Positions 36,461-45,060 of a DNA stretch of 64,000 nt are shown here, piece by piece. Under the pieces are notes generated by a model that was given only the letters and a program-made list of their open reading frames with translations, was not told where the DNA came from and did no database searches. Position 1 is the first letter of the stretch. The number at the start of each line of letters is the position of its first letter. The stretch is taken from contig CANLIE010000009.1 of the NCBI GenBank assembly GCA_947491225.1, positions 1-64,000 on the forward strand, written 5' to 3'. This DNA comes from an uncultured Cellulophaga sp. (lineage in GTDB: Bacteria > Bacteroidota > Bacteroidia > Flavobacteriales > Flavobacteriaceae). Made by a program: the position numbers and the translations under genes.

Positions 36461-36895
36461 ATGTTTCAACTAACTTACGTATCAGAGTCAAAATCAACTA
36501 TAAGTTTTTCAGATTTAAATGATATACTCGAAGTAGCAAAAACTAGAAATTCATTACTCAATATTACAGGTTGCTTAGTATATTATAATGGCAAGTTTAT
36601 TCAAATTATTGAAGGTCCACAAATTGAGGTGCTTAGGTTATATGATATTATATTAAGTGATAAGAGGCACAAGAATGTGACATTGCTATGGGAGAATTTT
36701 GCCGAGCGTCGTTTTTTTAATGAGTGGAATATGGCTTTCCATAATCCAACTCATAACAATATTAAGCAATTTGTAGATAATTTAATTATGTTTTCAGAAT
36801 TATCAGAAAAATCAACTAGTTCTCTATTGAGTTTTTGGGCTACTGTTAGGGAGGTAATGGGTGATGGACAATTAAAAAATGTTGAGACATTTTAA
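36461..36895 (+). CDS. BLUF-domain blue-light photoreceptor
   Basis: A 144-residue single-domain BLUF protein, a flavin-binding blue-light sensor. All residues of the photocycle network are present with the spacing of AppA: Tyr6, Asn30, Gln48, Trp89 and Met91 (in LTYVSES, RNSLLNITGCLVYYNGKFIQIIEGP and NEWNMAF). The remaining C-terminus (about 100-144) is two helices with no output domain, so it must signal through a partner. Neighbours are a PNPOx-fold protein (convergent) and the rSAM/DUF4130 pair. Very strong assignment; partner unknown. Confidence 0.95.
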   Translation: MFQLTYVSESKSTISFSDLNDILEVAKTRNSLLNITGCLVYYNGKFIQIIEGPQIEVLRLYDIILSDKRHKNVTLLWENFAERRFFNEWNMAFHNPTHNNIKQFVDNLIMFSELSEKSTSSLLSFWATVREVMGDGQLKNVETF

Positions 36896-36953
36896 ACAAG
36901 TAACTGATAAATAAATATAGTATCAGACATTTTTTATCGTAAAAATTTAGGTC

Positions 36954-37454
36954 TTAGATTTGTAAGTTACCATGTTCACTTAAATCCTGTTCTTTACCTG
37001 TTATAACGCCTACCATCATTTTAAAAAACGTAATCATTTTACCATTTTTAGTGTCCCAATAATGAGCTTCACTTGGTATTATTTTCAAAGCAGTAATATT
37101 AGGGTCATTAGGACCATCAAACCAAACATCGTCAAATTTACTATAATATTTTGCAATAATGTTCTTATCTGAATAGATTACAGCACTTCCAAAAACAGTT
37201 AAGAACTCCATAGTGCCTGGTTTTGAATAAATTAATTGAATCTTATTATCCTTCTCTATGTTTGTGTTATGTTCACTATTTTTATTGCTCAAGAACCATA
37301 TACATCCCAATTCATCAACATCTTTAGTACTCATAGGTATAATATGAGAGGGTCTGCCACCGAGATTGGTTTCCATCATTGCAAAATCAATATTCTCAGC
37401 TAATTCCTTAAGTTTTTGAATAGCTTCTTTTTGTGCTAAATCTTTTTTGCTCAT
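36954..37454 (-). CDS. Pyridoxamine 5'-phosphate oxidase-fold protein (general stress protein 26-like)
   Basis: A 166-residue split-barrel flavin-binding protein. Features are AEKIDFAMMETN-type start (NIDFAMMETNLGGRPSHIIPMS), LGCIWFLSNKNSEHNTNIEKDNKIQLIYSKPGTMEFLTVFGSAVIYSDK and DVWFDGPNDPNITALKIIPSEAHYWDTKNGKM, the layout of the GsiB-like stress protein 26 family. Such proteins bind FMN or FAD and are induced by stress; no enzyme reaction is known. It is convergent with the BLUF gene, 58 bp apart. Confidence 0.87.
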   Translation of the reverse strand: MSKKDLAQKEAIQKLKELAENIDFAMMETNLGGRPSHIIPMSTKDVDELGCIWFLSNKNSEHNTNIEKDNKIQLIYSKPGTMEFLTVFGSAVIYSDKNIIAKYYSKFDDVWFDGPNDPNITALKIIPSEAHYWDTKNGKMITFFKMMVGVITGKEQDLSEHGNLQI

Positions 37455-37614
37455 TTTATTGTATATAATTGTTACAAGTAAATTTATAAAGCAATTAAAA
37501 TCTGTTTTAACCCAAAAGAATAATTCTTTATCTCAATAGCGTCAGTGAGCTTAAAAGCAAGAATTATTATTATTTTGCATGTATTTTTACACTATTATAG
37601 TAACTTTAAGCTAT

Positions 37615-37718
37615 TACCATTTACAATTTGAATTTTACCGAAATAAAATGTTATTTTTTTCTTCACTGAAATAAAAAATTTTAATTTTCTTTTCCAAGAA
37701 GCTCAAAATCAAATGGTA
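37615..37718. mobile_element. MITE-like element, copy A
   Basis: A 104-bp stretch with imperfect terminal inverted repeats: TACCATTTACAATTTGA at the left, and at the right a complement of TACCATTTGATTTTGA. The inside shares AATAAAATGTT and CTTC-CTGAAATAA with the copy at 61040-61198 and the left half with 55719-55800. It carries no gene. It lies 16 bp upstream of the radical-SAM start codon. Confidence 0.65.
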
Positions 37719-37734
37719 TAAATAAATTTAAATA

Positions 37735-38991
37735 ATGAATTGGGATAGAATAAACGAAAAATTGTCAATACTGGCAGATGCAGCAAAGTATGATGTATCT
37801 TGTTCGTCCAGCGGTAGTAAACGCACAAATAAAGGTAAAAATTTGGGCGATTCTTCAGGGGTGGGTATTTGTCATAGTTATACAGAGGACGGACGCTGCG
37901 TGTCACTATTGAAAATACTATTGACCAATTATTGTATTTATGATTGTTTGTACTGTGTTTCTAGAAAAAGTAATGATATTAAACGTGCGGCATTTAAAGT
38001 TGATGAAGTAGTTGATTTAACTTTGAATTTTTATCGTAGAAACTATATTGAAGGCCTTTTTTTAAGTTCAGGAATTTTTAAAAATCCTGATTTTACTATG
38101 GAACGATTGGTTCTAGTAGCTAAAAAATTAAGATTAGAACATAAGTATAACGGTTATATTCATCTTAAAACGATACCTGGAGCTAGCGATGAATTGATGT
38201 ATGAAGCTGGACTGTATGCAGATCGTTTGAGTGTGAATATAGAACTACCCACAAAATCAGGATTAAAACTTTTAGCTCCCGATAAGGATCATAAAACTAT
38301 GTTGGCACCAATGGAAACCATACAAAAAGGTATACAAATTTATAAGGAAGAAAAAAAAATTATAAAGTCTTCACCCAAATTTACGCCTGCAGGTCAATCA
38401 AGCCAAATGATTATAGGAGCAACTAATGAAAGTGATTTTGACATTGTTAAAACCTCAACATTTCTATATAAAAAATACAGTTTAAAACGTGTCTATTATT
38501 CAGGTTACGTTCCCGTTCTTTCAGATAATAAACTACCTGCGCTGCACACACCTGTACCTATGGTTAGAGAGAATAGGCTATATCAAACAGATTGGTTATT
38601 TAGGTTTTACCAATTTAAACCTCAGGAAATTGTAAACCATAATTACCCTAATTTAGATTTAGAAATTGATCCTAAATTATCTTGGGCTCTAAGGAATTTG
38701 GAACAGTTTCCGATTGATATAAATACGGCCGACTACCATATGATACTAAGAATTCCTGGTGTAGGTGTAAGGTCTGCTCAAAAGATTGTAGCCGCTCGTA
38801 AATATGCGTTCTTAAATTACGAACAATTAAAGAAGATGGGTATTGCCTTAAATAGAGCAAAGTATTTTATAATTTGTAAGAACTACTATCCAAGTCAAGA
38901 TTTTGAACAAAATAGGTTAAGAAATGAAATTTTGAGATTTGGTAAGAGTAAATACAGTAGCCATTTTTCAAATCAATTATCACTCTTTTAA
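37735..38991 (+). CDS. Putative DNA modification/repair radical SAM protein
   Basis: A 418-residue radical SAM enzyme of the type described as linked to uracil-DNA glycosylase (TIGR03916). The cluster motif is C67-x3-C71-x2-C74 in NYCIYDCLYC. The N-terminal SGVGICHSYTEDGRC supplies further conserved cysteines. Near the C-terminus (about 340-365) is a helix-hairpin-helix, ILRIPGVGVRSAQKIVAARKY, a DNA-binding element. It would bind a 4Fe-4S cluster and SAM; the reaction is not known. Its stop overlaps the start of the DUF4130 gene (TAATG), a pairing that is conserved. No UDG-like domain is seen in this pair. Confidence 0.92.
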   Translation: MNWDRINEKLSILADAAKYDVSCSSSGSKRTNKGKNLGDSSGVGICHSYTEDGRCVSLLKILLTNYCIYDCLYCVSRKSNDIKRAAFKVDEVVDLTLNFYRRNYIEGLFLSSGIFKNPDFTMERLVLVAKKLRLEHKYNGYIHLKTIPGASDELMYEAGLYADRLSVNIELPTKSGLKLLAPDKDHKTMLAPMETIQKGIQIYKEEKKIIKSSPKFTPAGQSSQMIIGATNESDFDIVKTSTFLYKKYSLKRVYYSGYVPVLSDNKLPALHTPVPMVRENRLYQTDWLFRFYQFKPQEIVNHNYPNLDLEIDPKLSWALRNLEQFPIDINTADYHMILRIPGVGVRSAQKIVAARKYAFLNYEQLKKMGIALNRAKYFIICKNYYPSQDFEQNRLRNEILRFGKSKYSSHFSNQLSLF

Positions 38992-39752
38992 TGATTTATC
39001 TTATATATGATAATACTTTTGAAGGCTTTTTAACCGCCGTTTATGATGTTTATGAGTTAAAATTAGAAAAAGTTGCAATTAGAAAAAGTAATTTAGAAAT
39101 TCCACAGTTATTTGGAGAAACAATTGATGTAGTTACAGATAAGAATAAAGCTAAGAGAGTTGCTGATAAATTGATTCTTATTTTAGGTAAACAAAGTTTT
39201 CAATCTTTATTAAAAGTTCTTTTAAGCGAATTAGAAACTATTGAAGATAGCATTCTTAATTTTATACGTTACACTATTAAAACTAATAATAATGTCTTTA
39301 ATGATTTTGGTCATCCTGCTGTATTAAAAATACAACAAACCCTAAAAAAACTGAGTAGAGAAAGACATAGAATGAATGCATTTGTACGTTTTAAGCTTGC
39401 AAATGACGGACTCTACTATGCTTTTATTGAGCCTGATTTTGATGTGCTTCCCTTAATTAGTAGTCATTTTAAATCGAGATATGCAGATCAGAAATGGTTA
39501 ATTTACGATTTGAAAAGAAATAAAGGAATTTTCTACGATTTGAACAATGTTGAAGTTGTAAAGCTAGAAGAAAATACAAAAAGAGGAGCTAGAGAAGGTT
39601 TAGACATTAATCTAAACACATCCGAAATTGAATTTCAAAAACTTTGGAAGTGTTATTTTAAAAGTACAAATATAGCATCGAGAAAAAATATAAAGTTACA
39701 CCTTCAACATATTCCTAAAAGATATTGGAAATATTTGATAGAAAAAAATTAG
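38991..39752 (+). CDS. DUF4130 putative DNA metabolism protein, radical-SAM partner
   Basis: A 253-residue cytoplasmic protein of the DUF4130/TIGR03915 type. It opens MIYLIYDNTFEGFLTAVYDVYELK (the conserved Y-D-G-T-x-E-G-x-L-x-A-x-(F/Y) pattern, here with N for G), has RHPAVLKIQ-like HPAVLKIQQTLKKLSRERHRMNAFVRF, FDVLPLISSHFKSRYADQKWLIYDLKRN, and ends QHIPKRYWKYL. In many bacteria a UDG domain follows, but here the protein stops at the DUF4130 domain. Start overlaps the stop of the radical SAM gene by two bases, so it is likely translationally coupled. Confidence 0.9.
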   Translation: MIYLIYDNTFEGFLTAVYDVYELKLEKVAIRKSNLEIPQLFGETIDVVTDKNKAKRVADKLILILGKQSFQSLLKVLLSELETIEDSILNFIRYTIKTNNNVFNDFGHPAVLKIQQTLKKLSRERHRMNAFVRFKLANDGLYYAFIEPDFDVLPLISSHFKSRYADQKWLIYDLKRNKGIFYDLNNVEVVKLEENTKRGAREGLDINLNTSEIEFQKLWKCYFKSTNIASRKNIKLHLQHIPKRYWKYLIEKN

Positions 39753-40060
39753 TATATATGGACGTCTTTAGCTGTTTTCTTAGCAGTTAAAACTTTATTT
39801 TTTAGTATAACTTGTTTAGCTGGTCTGTACATTTGAGGATGTGTTATATGTATGAATACACAGTTAATTAATAGGGATTTAGAATTAAGCTATGTGAAAA
39901 TTAAACAAAAGATGGTAATCTAACTGAGAATAGCTTAATCTCTATTGAAGGTAAATTGTACTAAATATTTAGAACTACATTAATATTTTAAATAAGAAGT
40001 AGTCTAAAATATAACCCTCAATATTAAGCGTATTGAGGGTTTGTTTTATGTAATGCTTTA
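39753..40060. other. Intergenic stretch with a shared terminator
   Basis: About 308 bp with the hairpin at 40013-40041. A minus-strand open frame ends KNKVLTAKKTAKDVHIY at about 39750, but has no start codon, so it is not called. Confidence 0.4.
40013..40041. terminator. Bidirectional hairpin terminator
   Basis: AACCCTCAATA (40013-40023) and TATTGAGGGTT (40031-40041) form a perfect 11-bp stem with a 7-nt loop. The plus strand continues TGTTTT. It can serve the DUF4130 gene on the plus strand and the small membrane protein gene on the minus strand. Confidence 0.7.
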
Positions 40061-40243
<183 letters not shown>

Positions 40244-40270
40244 TTAAGTTAATGATTAGAATTTTTAAAA

Positions 40271-40296
40271 GAAAAAACCAGCCCCATAGACTAGTT
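40271..40296 (-). terminator. Terminator behind the AraC regulator gene
   Basis: On the minus strand AACTAG pairs with CTGGTT around a 9-nt loop, followed by a T run (40271-40276 complement). A weak but plausible terminator. Confidence 0.5.
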
Positions 40297-40327
40297 TTTT
40301 CTGGGTTTTAAAGTAAATATATATATA

Positions 40328-41350
40328 TTAGGCTGATACAGCTAACGTATTTTGATTGTCTTTATAAAATTTTGGGCTACAATTATATTTTTGCTTAAAT
40401 ATTTTAGAGAAATAACTTCTACTCGTAAATCCAATACTATATACAACCTCAGAAATATTTAGGTCTGTAGTTCTAATTAGTTTTTCAGATTTTTTCATCC
40501 TTTCATCAATAATAAAGTCTCTTACTGTTCTATTGTGTAATAATTTGAAGCCTTCCTGTAATTTATTTGTAGAAAGCCCACACCTTTTGCTAAGAGATTT
40601 AAGTGTACAATCATTTTCAGGATAATTTACAATAAAGTCTGAGAGTTCCTTAATAGTTTCCAGTTCCGCTATTGTTAAGCTACCTGTGTGATTATTTGCA
40701 TTTTCCAAATCATCATTACGTTGTTGAACTTCCATAGCTAATATAAGATGTACAATCCCTTCCATCATTAAGTGTCTAACAATACCTGTATGCTTAATGG
40801 CATTGAGTTCTGTGATTTTTTCACTTATCTTTAAATTATAAGAACCTATGTATACTGAACTATCTTTTGTATTGTTTTCAAAAAAAGCATTTCTCAATTT
40901 TTGATTTAAACCATTATCTGATGTAGTTTCAGAAGTTAAAGTATTAACAACAATTAATGATAATTTAGTAGGTTCGTTCTTTCTGAAAGTCAAAATATTC
41001 TCTTCGGCTCGCTTAGATGTAAGTATACCAGTTTGGTATTTATTCAATGTGTTTTGTACGCCATTAGCTCCAAGCTGATGTGTTAAACTTCCATCAGCGC
41101 AATAAGCAAAATATATAGGTAACTTATCTGTAGTATTTATACTCAACATAAAATCATCATTTAGAGTCATATCAAATTCCAAATAAGAAATTCCGTTTTT
41201 AAATGAAATACCTTTTACATTGCCATTGCCCAATATTCCTTTTACTTCTAAATTATATTCTTCTGAAAGAATTTCTAATTTTCCTCCAAATTTTTTATGT
41301 AATTCATCAAATATTTGCTTAAGTTGAGTTGTCTTTATTATTGTTTTCAT
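40328..41350 (-). CDS. AraC-family transcriptional regulator
   Basis: A 340-residue regulator. The N-terminal part (about 1-230) has no domain I recognise. The C-terminal part (about 240-335) has two helix-turn-helix units: CTLKSLSKRCGLSTNKLQEGFKLLHN and LNISEVVYSIGFTSRSYFSKIFKQKYNCSPKFYK, the AraC/XylS signature. It lies between two of the tiny membrane-protein genes on the same strand, so it may control them; this is suggested by position only. Different in size from the AraC protein at 45061-45624. Confidence 0.88.
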   Translation of the reverse strand: MKTIIKTTQLKQIFDELHKKFGGKLEILSEEYNLEVKGILGNGNVKGISFKNGISYLEFDMTLNDDFMLSINTTDKLPIYFAYCADGSLTHQLGANGVQNTLNKYQTGILTSKRAEENILTFRKNEPTKLSLIVVNTLTSETTSDNGLNQKLRNAFFENNTKDSSVYIGSYNLKISEKITELNAIKHTGIVRHLMMEGIVHLILAMEVQQRNDDLENANNHTGSLTIAELETIKELSDFIVNYPENDCTLKSLSKRCGLSTNKLQEGFKLLHNRTVRDFIIDERMKKSEKLIRTTDLNISEVVYSIGFTSRSYFSKIFKQKYNCSPKFYKDNQNTLAVSA

Positions 41351-41377
41351 GATAGTTTTATTTATGTTAAATTCAGG

Positions 41378-41524
41378 TTATTTCTCTCTAATTAATTTAA
41401 TAATTATGGTAAGAACAGCACCAAATAATAATAGATGAATATTTAATCCTAACCCATAAATAAAAAACCCTATGGCCCATAGTATTAAAAATAGAATCGT
41501 GATGCTGTATAAAATTTTAGCCAT
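41378..41524 (-). CDS. Tiny membrane protein, DUF5670-like
   Basis: A 48-residue protein with two predicted helices: ILYSITILFLILWAIGFFIYGLG and IHLLLFGAVLTIIIKLI, ending REK. Its layout (L-W-A-I-G followed by G-L-x-I-H-L-L) is close to that of the tiny protein at 40061-40231, suggesting the same broad family. It is 27 bp upstream of the AraC gene, same strand, and so likely co-transcribed with it. Confidence 0.65.
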   Translation of the reverse strand: MAKILYSITILFLILWAIGFFIYGLGLNIHLLLFGAVLTIIIKLIREK

Positions 41525-41556
41525 TATAAATTTTACTTCTAATTCTATTAATTCTA

Positions 41557-41703
41557 TTATTTAATAACTTCAAAAAGGATAGTTGAACCCTCTTGGTCAT
41601 TGTTTTTCGTTTTGTTTACAGATTCATTTCCAATTGTTTTAGGGTAAACTCTACCCACTCTCGCAAACTGTCTTAGACTATAATTTCTATCATTTAAAAT
41701 CAT
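41557..41703 (-). CDS. Possible small protein of unknown function
   Basis: A 48-residue reading frame, MILNDRNYSLRQFARVGR, with basic N-terminal part and a polar Asn/Lys/Glu-rich middle ending ILFEVIK. It is soluble. It lies 32 bp upstream of the tiny membrane-protein gene on the same strand, consistent with one unit of three genes with the AraC regulator. I do not recognise it; coding is suggested by amino-acid make-up and location only. Confidence 0.45.
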   Translation of the reverse strand: MILNDRNYSLRQFARVGRVYPKTIGNESVNKTKNNDQEGSTILFEVIK

Positions 41704-42429
41704 TTTACTATTATTTAAAGAATTAGTACTTAATTTTTACATTACAAATATCTATCACTAGACACCTTGAATTCTTATATGATTTTAAGGATTAGTTATA
41801 TAATTATTAGCTATAGCCATAAAATAGTATAAAATGCAATAGTATTATGTCTTTAATATAAATTTTTGTAGGAAAAATATTATATACTAAAAGAATTGGT
41901 AGAACGGATTTATTGAGAAGACTAATATGTACACAATGTTGTTTCTTTAGAAATAAAGTATAACTAATTATAGTGTGTATTAGCCCGTTTATACAGTAGA
42001 AAATCTATTATATCTTGTAGCTGCTGCATTAGACAATTTGCTTCGTTTTTAATTTAACCTTTGAGATGTTGCTATTAGAAAAAAATATAGTTTTAGAACA
42101 ACCAATTGGTTACATAGGTTCTATAATATAAGTACAAAAACATTATTTAAGGTCTAGAATTTATAAGACCTTTTAGTAAACCTTAAAGTTCGATAATATA
42201 GTTATTATTTAGTTTAGATTTAATACTATGAATCACGCTAAAAGAGCAACAAAAAATACAATTAATATATACAACTATATAAGATTACGTTTATCTTTAG
42301 ATTTTAAAACACCAAATATGTATATTTAAAAACAGCGTAAAACTAATTCTTAAGCTGCCGTATTTTAAGACAAGACAAAGATAAAATACTCCTAGTTATT
42401 AATATGAGATTAATTTTGAAAAATATAAA
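41704..42429. other. Gene-free stretch with an IS3 relic
   Basis: About 726 bp. The only recognised item is the IS3-type 3' end at 42228-42374. The rest is AT-rich with no coding frame or clear promoter. Confidence 0.5.
42228..42374 (+). pseudogene. IS3-family transposase 3' relic, copy 3
   Basis: Codons 42228-42329 give NHAKRATKNTINIYNYIRLRLSLDFKTPNMYI, the C-terminus of the same IS3-type integrase as at 5405-5620, followed by AACAGCGTAAAACTAATTC and a decayed version of the 23-bp end (GCTGCCGTATTTTAAGACAA). Only the last part of the element remains. Confidence 0.7.
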
Positions 42430-44601
42430 TTAAACTGGCAGGTAAATATAAAAAATAGCACCTTTTTCTGGCTCTCCTTTAGCGTGTATAAATCCGTGAT
42501 GATTTTCAATAATTTTTTTACAGATAGAAAGTCCAATTCCTGTTCCTGAATATTCAGTTTTTAAATGTAGTCGCTCAAAAATATTAAATATTTTTTCAGC
42601 ATTTTGTTGATTAAAACCAATACCATTATCACTAAATACGATTTTATGGTAATTTTCAGACGTTTTAACAAAATTAGCCTTTATTTGATTTTTACTTACC
42701 TTAAAAGCTTCAATTAAAATTTTAGAGTCGTTGTGTATATTTCTGTACTTTATAGAATTGGAAATTAAGTTACTAAATAACTGCACCATCTGGAAATTAA
42801 TACCTTTAATAGTAGGAAGTTTCTTTTTTATAATATCTATATTGGCATCCTTTATGCTTTCTGAAAAGTTATATTCTATTTCTTCTAATATTTCATTCAA
42901 ATCTATTTCTTCAAAATTTTCTTCTGTGCTTTCTATTCTAGAATAACTTAGCAAATTTTTTATTAACATTTGCATTCTAGTGGCTGCGTCATTTATTTTC
43001 CCAAAATAGACCAGACTTTTACCAGATAATCTATCCGCTTCTGCTTCTTCAGAGAGTAAAGAAATGAACATTTGAATTTTACGCAAAGGCTCTTGCAAAT
43101 CATGACTTACTATCCTGTTAAAAGATTCTAATTCGGTATTTATACGTTTTAAAACTCTATTTCTACTTTTTAATTGTTTATCTTTTTTTATACTTTCTGT
43201 AATGTCTTGTATAATTCCTATCATCTTTTCCTCTCCATCTTCAATTATCATTACCCCTGCAATTCTCCAATGCCTAGTGTTTCCTTTTTTATTTATAACC
43301 CTATAGGTGTTTTCCTTTAATTGTCCTGATTTTATCACTTTAGCTGCCGCTTTTTTATAGTTTGCCAAGTCATCTTGATGGATAAAAGGTTTAAAATTTT
43401 CAAATCTAGCTTCAAATTCACCTGGTCTGCATCCTAGCAATCTGTAAAAATTGTCTGACAAATCAGACACGTTTGTATGGGGGTACCAGCTAAAACTACC
43501 TGTTTTAGCAACAACTTCTGCATTATTTAGAATTGTGTTTTTAATAAACAGGTTTTCATTGAGTTTTTTTAAATTCTTATTTCTTAATTTTTCATAAGTA
43601 ATATCAATAGTATTAACATTAACTCCTCCCTCTAATTCTGAGGCGGCACTTTTTAACCACTTCTCTCCATTTTCAAAACTATAATGATTAGTAATATCAT
43701 TTGAATTACCTGTTTCTAAGCAATTAACATACATTTCAAAAGTTCCATTTGTAAAAGTATCAGGAAAACTTTCAGACAACTTTTTACCTGTAATTTCTTT
43801 AACAGATTTACCTGTAAAATTTTCTATTTTGTTACTAACATATTCAAAAATAAAATCAATTACTTTACCATTACTGTCTCTAATGGGTTTAAAATAAGTT
43901 GTAAGATAATTGGTATTTGTCACAATATTATCAATAAAGGCTTGCGTGCTTTTTAGCCTTTTATGGGCATTATTTATGTTTCTAAAAGCCAACAAAAAAA
44001 CAATTAATGAGAATATCACCAGCAATAATGAAATAAAAGGGGTAAAGAATGTTTCTGTTTTATAAGCTATTATAAGCTCTTTAAACAGTGTTTCTTTTCT
44101 TTGAGATATGCTTAATTTTAAGTTGTTTAATTGTTGAAAAATTGAGTCCATTTTTTTAACTTCTCTCATTAACTTTTCATCAACATCGCCCTCTTGTTGA
44201 TCACGGTATTTAATCAAATTTTTGAAAGTCATATCTAAACTGTCTCTCAATTGATTTAAAGTATCTAAAAATTGAACTTGTAGAGGAATGTCTTTGGTAA
44301 GTTTAGATAGATTTAATAATGACGTTTCTACTTCACTTTTGTGGTCTTTGTAGGTGTTGGCAAAAGTTGAATCATTTACTACCAAAGATTTATATCCAGA
44401 AGCCTCAATTAGGTTAAATTTAGAAAATAAATAATTTATTTCCTTACTAACCATAAGCGATGAAGAAACCAAATTGGCAGATTTTTCCAAATTGTTAACT
44501 TGCCGGTAAGAGATACTAGAAAGCATTAAGAGAAAAGCAATGGCTATGGCTAATGCTATTTTATATGATTTTGTTGAAGATACTATTCTCCTTAAATCCA
44601 T
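42430..44601 (-). CDS. CHASE3-PAS hybrid-type sensor histidine kinase
   Basis: A 723-residue membrane kinase. Order: membrane helix (about 15-32), CHASE3-like periplasmic sensor (about 35-180), second helix (about 187-207), a first PAS-like domain (about 215-330), a second PAS with PAC (about 350-470; GSFSWYPHTNVSDLSDNFYRLLGC), HisKA with phospho-accepting His in FNRIVSHDLQEPLRKIQ, and an HATPase domain with N box LFSNLISNSIKYR, DNGIGFNQQNAEKIF and GTGIGLSICKKII. No receiver domain is fused. It is followed in the upstream direction by a response regulator gene 6 bp away and an AraC gene, all co-directional. Confidence 0.92.
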   Translation of the reverse strand: MDLRRIVSSTKSYKIALAIAIAFLLMLSSISYRQVNNLEKSANLVSSSLMVSKEINYLFSKFNLIEASGYKSLVVNDSTFANTYKDHKSEVETSLLNLSKLTKDIPLQVQFLDTLNQLRDSLDMTFKNLIKYRDQQEGDVDEKLMREVKKMDSIFQQLNNLKLSISQRKETLFKELIIAYKTETFFTPFISLLLVIFSLIVFLLAFRNINNAHKRLKSTQAFIDNIVTNTNYLTTYFKPIRDSNGKVIDFIFEYVSNKIENFTGKSVKEITGKKLSESFPDTFTNGTFEMYVNCLETGNSNDITNHYSFENGEKWLKSAASELEGGVNVNTIDITYEKLRNKNLKKLNENLFIKNTILNNAEVVAKTGSFSWYPHTNVSDLSDNFYRLLGCRPGEFEARFENFKPFIHQDDLANYKKAAAKVIKSGQLKENTYRVINKKGNTRHWRIAGVMIIEDGEEKMIGIIQDITESIKKDKQLKSRNRVLKRINTELESFNRIVSHDLQEPLRKIQMFISLLSEEAEADRLSGKSLVYFGKINDAATRMQMLIKNLLSYSRIESTEENFEEIDLNEILEEIEYNFSESIKDANIDIIKKKLPTIKGINFQMVQLFSNLISNSIKYRNIHNDSKILIEAFKVSKNQIKANFVKTSENYHKIVFSDNGIGFNQQNAEKIFNIFERLHLKTEYSGTGIGLSICKKIIENHHGFIHAKGEPEKGAIFYIYLPV

Positions 44602-44607
44602 TCTTTC

Positions 44608-45051
44608 TTAGATTCTAAATAAAAAATTTTCCTTATTTAAATTAGATGTTTGGTATTGCCAATTAAGTTGTAATACCTTCTCAACTACCTTCTTAAGTGC
44701 GGCAAAATTATTTGGCTTATTAATGTAAATATTTGCTCCATTAATAAAGGTATTTTCAATATCCTTTTCAGAAGATGATGTTGAATAAATAGCAATAGGT
44801 ATATCTTTAAGGTTGTCATCTTGCCTTATTTCTTTTAAGCATTCCATTCCGTTTTTTACAGGCATATTTAAATCTAAAAATATAAGGTGCGGTTTTCTAG
44901 TCATATTCTTAAGATAATCCATTAATTCTTTCCCGTTTTTATATAAGGAGAGGTTACTCTTAATTTTTATATCACTTAACGCCTGTTCAAACAGCCATCT
45001 GTCGTCTTCATCATCATCAGCAAGTAACACATTCAAATTATTTATAGTCAT
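44608..45051 (-). CDS. Single-domain response regulator (Rcp1-like)
   Basis: A 147-residue CheY-like receiver with no output domain. Acidic pocket LADDDEDD (residues 10-17), phospho-acceptor Asp60 in IFLDLNMPVKNG, Thr/Ser in IAIYSTSSSEKD and the Lys of YINKPNNF are present. Rcp1-like receivers usually partner phytochrome- or PAS-type kinases. The gene is immediately ahead of the histidine kinase, so the kinase is the likely partner. Without an output domain it may pass the phosphate on or bind a target. Confidence 0.93.
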   Translation of the reverse strand: MTINNLNVLLADDDEDDRWLFEQALSDIKIKSNLSLYKNGKELMDYLKNMTRKPHLIFLDLNMPVKNGMECLKEIRQDDNLKDIPIAIYSTSSSEKDIENTFINGANIYINKPNNFAALKKVVEKVLQLNWQYQTSNLNKENFLFRI

Positions 45052-45060
45052 AAGAACAAA

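Noticed and set aside
39745-39890. Minus-strand open frame ending VLTAKKTAKDVHIY
   Set aside because: No start codon and no family resemblance; probably chance.
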